A stretch of 11,118 nt of DNA, taken from assembly GCA_964593865.1 (NCBI GenBank), contig CAZQKE010000014.1:1-11118 (forward strand), written 5' to 3'. The position numbers and the translations under genes are program-made. The stretch is from CAZQKE01 sp964593865 (GTDB lineage Bacteria; Chloroflexota; Anaerolineae; JAAYZQ01). How positions within the stretch are numbered: the stretch's first letter is position 1; the number at the start of each line of letters is the position of its first letter. The notes under the pieces are model-generated. The model worked only from the letters and a program-made list of their open reading frames with translations. It did not search any database and was not told the origin of the DNA. Below are positions 6,606 through 11,118 of the stretch, piece after piece.

Positions 6606-6646
6606 GAAAAAAGGCCCTCGCGTCTCCGCATCCTGGCGGTTCAAAG
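6604..6646 (+). repeat. Degenerate right half of the hairpin repeat
   Basis: The stretch GAGAAAAAAGGCCCTCGCG, then CTCCGCATCCTGGCGGTTCAAAG, matches the A-rich centre and right arm of the array unit (AAAAAACCTTCGCGCTC, then GGCGTCTTGGCGGTTCAAAA) with several substitutions. The left arm is missing: the preceding DUF59 codons do not resemble it. The gene's TGA (6603-6605) lies at the place where intact units have GTAA. Confidence 0.7.
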
Positions 6647-6685
6647 ACCCAAACCATCCGTCCCTCGGAGACCTCCACCTCCGGT

Positions 6686-6714
6686 TTGACATCTCTGCGG
6701 ACTTGGGCTACAAT
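6686..6714 (+). promoter_or_regulatory. Sigma70-type promoter of alaS
   Basis: TTGACA (6686-6691) and TACAAT (6709-6714) are separated by exactly 17 bases, one mismatch from the full consensus. Transcription would start near 6721, giving a leader of about 28 bases that contains GAGGAG (6735-6740), eight bases before the ATG. The strength fits a housekeeping gene. Confidence 0.88.
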
Positions 6715-6748
6715 GGCCGCCTGAACCGCAATGTGAGGAGCATCAAAA

Positions 6749-9508
6749 ATGAAACGAATGACCGGCGCCCAAATCCGCCAGAGTTTCCTGGACTTTTTCG
6801 CCAGCAAAGACCATCTGATCGTCCCCAGCGCATCGTTGATCCCGGTGGGCGATCCGACGCTGCTGCTGACCAACGCCGGGATGAACCAGTTCAAAAACTA
6901 CTTCCTGGGCCTGGAGGAACCGCCCCACCCGCGCATCGCCGACGCCCAAAAGTGTATGCGCGTCTCCGGCCACCTCAACGACCTGGAAACGGTCGGTCCC
7001 TCCCCCTACCACCACACCTTCTTTGAGATGCTGGGCAACTGGTCCTTCGGCGACTATTACAAAAAAGAGGCCATCCGCTGGGCTTGGGAGCTGATCACCG
7101 AATGGTGGGGCATGGAAAAGGATCGCCTGTGGGCCACCATTTTTGAGGACGACGAAGGCGATCTCCCCACCGATGAAGAAGCCCGCGGCTACTGGCAAAG
7201 TGAAACCGACATCGCCCCCGATCACATCCTGGCCTTTGGCCGGGCGGACAACTTTTGGGCCATGGGGCCGGTCGGCCCCTGCGGCCCCTGCTCCGAGATC
7301 CACTACGACCGGGGGCCGGAGTACTGCGACAAGGCCGATGAGCCGGGCCACGTCTGCGCCGTCAACGGCGATTGTGCCCGTTTCCTGGAAATCTGGAACC
7401 TGGTGTTCATCCAGTATAACCGCGACGCCGAGGGGAACCTGGCCGACCTGCCCGCCCGCCACGTGGATACCGGCATGGGCTTGGAGCGCGTGACCGCCAT
7501 CTCCCAGGGTGTAGTGGCCAACTACGATACCGACCTCTTCGCCCCCATTATGGCCCGCATCCAGGAGATGCTGGGTCACAGCGACGAGGAGCGGCAGGCC
7601 CACATCGTCCCCTACCGCGTCATCGCCGACCACGGGCGGGCCATCACCTTCCTGGTGGGCGATGGCGTCATCCCCGGCAACGAAGGTCGTAACTACGTCC
7701 TGCGCATGATCTTGCGCCGGGCGGCCCGCTTTGGCCGCAAAGTCGGCTTTACCGAACCGTTCCTGGGCGAGATCGCCCAGACGGTCATTGACGCCTATGG
7801 CGAACACTACACCGAACTGAAAACCCGCCGCGAATTCATCCTGAACATCATCCGCCAGGAGGAAGAACGCTTCCAGCGGACGCTGGACGTGGGCCTGGCC
7901 CTCCTGGACGAGATCATGGCGGCCCTGAAAGCAAAGGGCGAAACGGTCATCCCCGGCGAGGAAGCCTTCCGCCTGTACGACACCTTTGGCTTCCCCCTGG
8001 ACCTGACCCGCGACGTGGGCGCAGAGCACGGCTTTACCGTAGACGAGGAGGGCTTCCGGGCGGCGCTGGAGGAGCAGCGGGCGCGGGCGCGGGCTGCCCA
8101 GCAATTCACCACCACCGACACCGCCAACCTGGAGGTGTACGCCCAACTGGCCGAAACCCTGCGCAGCCAGGGGCGGTTGGGGCCGGACGGCGTGGAACAC
8201 CCCTACGACCGCTTCCTGGAGCTGGAAACGGTCGTCCTGGCCATCCTGCGCGACGGCAAACCGGTTCAGCGGGCCAAAGAAGGCGACCGGGTAGAAGTCG
8301 TCTTGGCGGCGACGCCCTTCTACGTGGAAAGCGGCGGTCAGGTCTCCGATACCGGCGTCCTGGCCAACTACCGCGAAGGGGAAGAAACGCCCCGCTGGAT
8401 GATTGAAGTAGAAGATATGCGCCGCCCCGTACCCGGCCTCATCGTCCACGTGGGCAAAGTGACCCTGGGGCGGCCCCAGGTGGAGGACCCGGTGTGGGCC
8501 ATCGTGGACGCCGAACGGCGCATGGACATCGCCCGCAACCACACCGCCACCCACCTGCTCCACGGCGAACTGCGCTACATCCTGGGCGAACACGTCCAGC
8601 AGGCCGGTTCCCTGGTCGCCCCGGACCGCCTGCGCTTTGATTTCACCCACGGGGCCATGCTCACCCAGGATGAATTGGACGCCATTGAGCAATCGGTCAA
8701 CGACGCCATCCTGGCCAACTACCCCCTGGAGATCAGCACCACCAGCTACCGGGAAGCCGTAGAGTCGGGGGCCATTGCCCTCTTTGGCGAAAAGTACGGC
8801 GACCGGGTGCGCGTCGTCAGTATCGGAATGCCCGGCGAACCGTTCAGCAAGGAGCTATGCGGCGGGACCCACGTCTACCAAACCGGCGAGATCGGCCTTT
8901 TCCGCATCATTTCCGAAGGGAGCGTGGGCGCAGGCGTGCGGCGCATTGAAGCCGTCACCGGGCGGGCCGCCCAGCAACTGGTCCAACGCCGCCTGGGGGT
9001 GCTGGATGCTGCCGCCACCCACCTGGGCGTCCAGCCGGAGGAGGTGGACCGGGCGGTGCTGCGCCTGCTGGGCGAACTCCACGACCGCCAGAAAGAGATC
9101 GCCGAATTGCAACGGGAACTGGCCCGCCTGGAACTGGAGGGCCTGCTGCAACAGGTCCAGACGGTGGAGGGCGTCCCGGTCCTGGCCGCCCGCGTCCAGG
9201 CGGCCAATGCCGAGACCCTGCGCGAAATGACCGATTGGGTGCGCGACCGTCTCGGCTCCGTCGTCATCGTTCTGGGAGCCGTCATCCGCGAAAAGCCCAG
9301 TCTGGTCGCCGCCGTCACCCAGGACCTGGTGGAACGGGGCCTCCACGCCGGGAAACTGGTCAAAGAGGTGGCCCGCGTCGTAGGCGGCGGCGGGGGCGGT
9401 CGGCCCACCCTGGCCCAGGCCGGGGGGCGCGACCCCAGCCGCCTGGACGAGGCCCTGAACCTGGTCCCCAAACTGGTAGCCGATGTGGTCTCCCAGAACC
9501 CGGCGTAA
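6749..9508 (+). CDS. alaS: Alanine--tRNA ligase
   Basis: This 919-residue enzyme charges tRNA-Ala with alanine in the cytoplasm. The class II catalytic core fills the N-terminal part: FFASKDHLIVPSASL, TNAGMNQFK (41-49), RVSGHLNDLETVG (71-83), FFEMLGNWSFGDYYK (91-105), and motif 3 TGMGLERV (241-248). The editing domain has HTATH (598-602) and CGGTH (704-708), which hold the zinc that clears Ser- and Gly-tRNA-Ala, so proofreading is intact. A coiled-coil region (778-800) leads to the C-Ala domain with a GGGGGGRPTLAQAGG end. An insertion at 193-209 carries extra cysteines (C193, C203, C209) beside GPCGPC (176-181); AlaRS families vary at this point. The ATG at 6749 is set by GAGGAG. The last 26 bases overlap the next gene. 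Confidence 0.98.
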   Translation: MKRMTGAQIRQSFLDFFASKDHLIVPSASLIPVGDPTLLLTNAGMNQFKNYFLGLEEPPHPRIADAQKCMRVSGHLNDLETVGPSPYHHTFFEMLGNWSFGDYYKKEAIRWAWELITEWWGMEKDRLWATIFEDDEGDLPTDEEARGYWQSETDIAPDHILAFGRADNFWAMGPVGPCGPCSEIHYDRGPEYCDKADEPGHVCAVNGDCARFLEIWNLVFIQYNRDAEGNLADLPARHVDTGMGLERVTAISQGVVANYDTDLFAPIMARIQEMLGHSDEERQAHIVPYRVIADHGRAITFLVGDGVIPGNEGRNYVLRMILRRAARFGRKVGFTEPFLGEIAQTVIDAYGEHYTELKTRREFILNIIRQEEERFQRTLDVGLALLDEIMAALKAKGETVIPGEEAFRLYDTFGFPLDLTRDVGAEHGFTVDEEGFRAALEEQRARARAAQQFTTTDTANLEVYAQLAETLRSQGRLGPDGVEHPYDRFLELETVVLAILRDGKPVQRAKEGDRVEVVLAATPFYVESGGQVSDTGVLANYREGEETPRWMIEVEDMRRPVPGLIVHVGKVTLGRPQVEDPVWAIVDAERRMDIARNHTATHLLHGELRYILGEHVQQAGSLVAPDRLRFDFTHGAMLTQDELDAIEQSVNDAILANYPLEISTTSYREAVESGAIALFGEKYGDRVRVVSIGMPGEPFSKELCGGTHVYQTGEIGLFRIISEGSVGAGVRRIEAVTGRAAQQLVQRRLGVLDAAATHLGVQPEEVDRAVLRLLGELHDRQKEIAELQRELARLELEGLLQQVQTVEGVPVLAARVQAANAETLREMTDWVRDRLGSVVIVLGAVIREKPSLVAAVTQDLVERGLHAGKLVKEVARVVGGGGGGRPTLAQAGGRDPSRLDEALNLVPKLVADVVSQNPA

Positions 9509-10718
9509 AAAAGGTGCGTCCGCCGCGGCTCCCCGCTATGTCAGCGTGGTGGAGCCGGGGACGACGACCCTGCGCCTCCTGGTCACCGAGGTCCAAAAAG
9601 AGGGAGCCGTCGTCTGGGGCTGGGCCGAAGGGCCGGGGCTGGATGACGGTGTGGACGTGGCCGCCTGGCAGGCCGCCTGTGCCAAAATCCAATCCCAGGC
9701 GGAGCGGATGGCCCAGGATCGGGCCGGGTTTTGGTTTCTGCCCGATCAGATGCTGGTCGGGCTGCCGGCTTCCCAATTGCGAGGCCGGGGTTGGCCCGTC
9801 GTCCAGCGGCGGGCACGGCCCGAACGGCCCATTGAGGAAGGAGAACTGACGGCTCTGCTGGAAAGGGGCCTGCGCCTGGCCGTCAACCGCCTGGCCGACG
9901 TAGCGGACGCAGGCGGTTCCGCTTCGCCCTGGCTGCTGATAGATGCCGTGGTGGTGGAACTGACCGTGGACGGCCACGGCGTCACCGACCCGGTCGGCTT
10001 TCGCGGGCGGGAGATGGGCGCCACCGTGTTCGCCGCCCTGGCCCCGGAGGAGGTCATCCGTGCCTGGGGGCTGGTGGCCCGCGAGCTGGAATTCTCCACC
10101 CTGACCCTGACCGCCGGGCCGTTGGCCCTGGCCGGAACCTGTGCCGCACCCCAGGGCCTCCTGTTGGATGTAGGCGGGGCGACCACCGACCTGACCTGGT
10201 GCAAAGGCGGTCGCCCCGTGATGCTGGATACGCTGCCCCTGGGCGGCGACGCGCTGACCGCCGCCCTGCGGCGCAAGTGGAACCTTTCCCACGACCGGGC
10301 CGAGCGGTTGAAGCGGGCCTACGCCGCCGGGCGGCTGGGCGAAAAAGGCCGCGCCCAGGTCCTGGAGACGCTGGCCCCGGTGCTGCAAACCTGGCGGGAC
10401 CGGACCGAAGCCGCTCTGGCCCGCATGAACAGCGACGCGCCGCTCCCCCAACGGCTCCACCTGCTGGGCGGGGGTGCGGCCCTGCCGGAAATGGCCGATG
10501 CCGTCCGCTCTCTGGCCTGGAGCCGGGAGCTACATTTTGTGCGCTACCCCCAGCTGCTCCGCTTGCGGCCCACCGACGTGGCAGGGGTGGTCAACCGCAC
10601 CGAACTGGGGCGGCAGCCGGGGGACGTGACGGCGTTGGCCCTGGCCGCCTGGGGAGCGCGGCAACACCGCCCCCCGGACCGGCCCCAACGCATCTTGAAC
10701 GAACTGTGCCGCATCTGA
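9483..10718 (+). CDS. FtsA/PilM-like actin-fold ATPase
   Basis: This 411-residue protein shows the actin/Hsp70 ATPase fold in the FtsA/PilM/SHS2 style. The phosphate-1 strand is YVSVVEPGTTTLRLLVTEV (19-37), phosphate-2 is LLLDVGGATTDLTW (226-239), and the adenosine motif is LLGGGAALPEMADAV (327-341). PLGGDALTAAL (252-262) is the FtsA-type loop after phosphate-2. In phosphate-1 the usual Asp of DxGT is replaced by Glu-Pro (VEPGTT), so ATP hydrolysis may be altered. Relatives act in cell division (FtsA) or type IV pilus assembly (PilM). I see no clear C-terminal membrane-anchoring helix, so a scaffold role is only a possibility. The ATG at 9483 overlaps the end of alaS by 26 bases; later GTG codons would cut phosphate-1. 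There is no ribosome site, so it probably depends on translation of alaS. Confidence 0.82.
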   Translation: MWSPRTRRKKGASAAAPRYVSVVEPGTTTLRLLVTEVQKEGAVVWGWAEGPGLDDGVDVAAWQAACAKIQSQAERMAQDRAGFWFLPDQMLVGLPASQLRGRGWPVVQRRARPERPIEEGELTALLERGLRLAVNRLADVADAGGSASPWLLIDAVVVELTVDGHGVTDPVGFRGREMGATVFAALAPEEVIRAWGLVARELEFSTLTLTAGPLALAGTCAAPQGLLLDVGGATTDLTWCKGGRPVMLDTLPLGGDALTAALRRKWNLSHDRAERLKRAYAAGRLGEKGRAQVLETLAPVLQTWRDRTEAALARMNSDAPLPQRLHLLGGGAALPEMADAVRSLAWSRELHFVRYPQLLRLRPTDVAGVVNRTELGRQPGDVTALALAAWGARQHRPPDRPQRILNELCRI

Positions 10719-10722
10719 AAGG

Positions 10723-11052
10723 GGCGGTTCCAAAAACCTGAACCGCGAAGGCGCAAAGGACGCAAGGGAAAAAGTAAAAAAACCTTCGCGCTCTTGGCGT
10801 CTTGGCGGTTCCAAAACCTGAACCGCAAAGGCGCAAAGGACGCAAGGGAAAAAGTAAAAAACCTTTGCGCTCTCGGCGCCTTGGCGGTGCAAAACCTGAA
10901 CCGCAAAGGCGCAAAGGACGCAAAGGAAAAGTAAAAAAACCTTCGCGCTCTTGGCGTCTTGGCGGTTCCAAAAACCTGAACCGCGAAGGCGCAAAGGACG
11001 CAAGGGAAAAAGTAAAAACCTTCGCGCTCTCGGCGTCTTGGCGGTTCAAAAA
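10723..11052 (+). repeat. Tandem array of four hairpin units plus a truncated end
   Basis: This fills nearly all of the 344-bp space between the FtsA-like gene and the last gene. It starts with a truncated right end (GGCGGTTCCAAAAA, 10723-10736), then has four complete units at 10741-10816, 10821-10894, 10899-10974 and 10979-11052, joined by CCTG. The period is 78-80 bases. Each unit is an imperfect inverted repeat: the left arm AACCGCGAAGGCGC... pairs with the right arm ...GGCGTCTTGGCGGTT over about 24 of 28 positions around an A-rich loop (GAAAAAGTAAAAAAA). GCGGTTC and GAACCGC at unit junctions can form alternative hairpins. There are no spacers of unique sequence, so it is not CRISPR. No T-tract follows a stem on the plus strand. 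Confidence 0.93.
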
Positions 11053-11062
11053 TCGGACGGTT

Positions 11063-11118
11063 ATGCAACAAGTCATCTATCTCCAAGTTGAAGACGACCT
11101 ACCCGCCATCCGCGACCT
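11063..11118 (+). CDS. N-terminus of an unidentified protein (partial, runs off the window)
   Basis: The ATG at 11063 opens a frame reading MQQVIYLQVEDDLPAIRD to the window edge. From memory, this VIYL-x-DDDL-x-x-IRD pattern is like the start of large Chloroflexota proteins found after FtsA-like genes; that is recollection, not a search. The start codon is 10 bases past the last repeat unit, and only a weak GGACGG lies before it. Any message reaching this gene from upstream must pass through the hairpin array. With 18 codons visible, function cannot be stated. Confidence 0.65.
   Translation, partial: MQQVIYLQVEDDLPAIRD

Noticed and set aside
6743..8692. A 649-codon open frame on the minus strand opposite alaS.
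   Set aside because: It mirrors the codon structure of alaS, a common effect in GC-rich genes; it has no recognisable domain and its product is Gly/Val/His/Gln-rich.
10723..11052. The repeat array as a possible CRISPR.
   Set aside because: There are no unique spacers: the intervals between conserved arms are themselves conserved, and no cas genes are present.
10723..11052. The array units as intrinsic terminators.
   Set aside because: On the plus strand the centre is A-rich, not T-rich, and no T-run follows a completed stem. On the minus strand the T-run lies in the loop.
10530..11086. Three long overlapping minus-strand open frames across the repeat array, giving Leu/Phe/Arg-rich peptides such as PCVLCAFAVQV repeated several times.
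   Set aside because: They are translations of the hairpin units in different frames and run antisense into the FtsA-like gene; the periodic peptide follows the repeat period. Such repeats often yield false proteins.

Overview
The window is GC-rich bacterial chromosome. It has strong sigma70-type promoters, Shine-Dalgarno starts, and two outward-facing gene blocks around a divergent promoter region at 4528-4666. Three things suggest Chloroflexota, roughly Anaerolineae-like: an FtsA/PilM-type ATPase gene overlapping the end of alaS, a following gene that begins MQQVIYLQVEDDLPAIRD, and a family of AACCGCGAAGGCGC-type hairpin repeats. The assignment rests on remembered gene context and not on a search, so treat it as moderate.

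Leftward block (minus strand, reading from 4527 down to 167): a patatin-like phospholipase; a 193-bp spacer full of inverted repeats; an RsuA/RluB-type pseudouridine synthase; a membrane-bound sensor histidine kinase with no response regulator nearby; and a diacylglycerol/lipid kinase (YegS/DgkB type) with its own extended -10 promoter. Two of these genes act on lipids (patatin, lipid kinase). The pseudouridine synthase and kinase are adjacent and probably co-transcribed. At the left edge, the end of a plus-strand gene probably converges on the lipid kinase gene.

Rightward block (plus strand, 4667 onward): a PadR-family repressor whose stop overlaps the start of an MFS transporter (ATGA), a typical regulator-transporter pair. 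A palindrome just after the padR -10 box is a likely auto-operator. Next come a small MIP18/DUF59 (SufT/PaaD-like) iron-sulfur assembly protein, then alaS with a near-consensus promoter, then the FtsA-like gene translationally overlapping alaS, and finally the first codons of another gene that runs off the window.

The most unusual content is one repeat family at three places. A single 77-bp hairpin element spans the end of the pseudouridine synthase gene, encoding its last basic residues and its stop codon. A degenerate half-element sits on the stop of the DUF59 gene. An array of four complete units (about 79-bp period) plus a truncated end fills the gap between the FtsA-like gene and the last gene. 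All three lie at the 3' end of a gene in the same orientation relative to transcription. I see no CRISPR array, transposase, tRNA, rRNA or recognisable defence locus.
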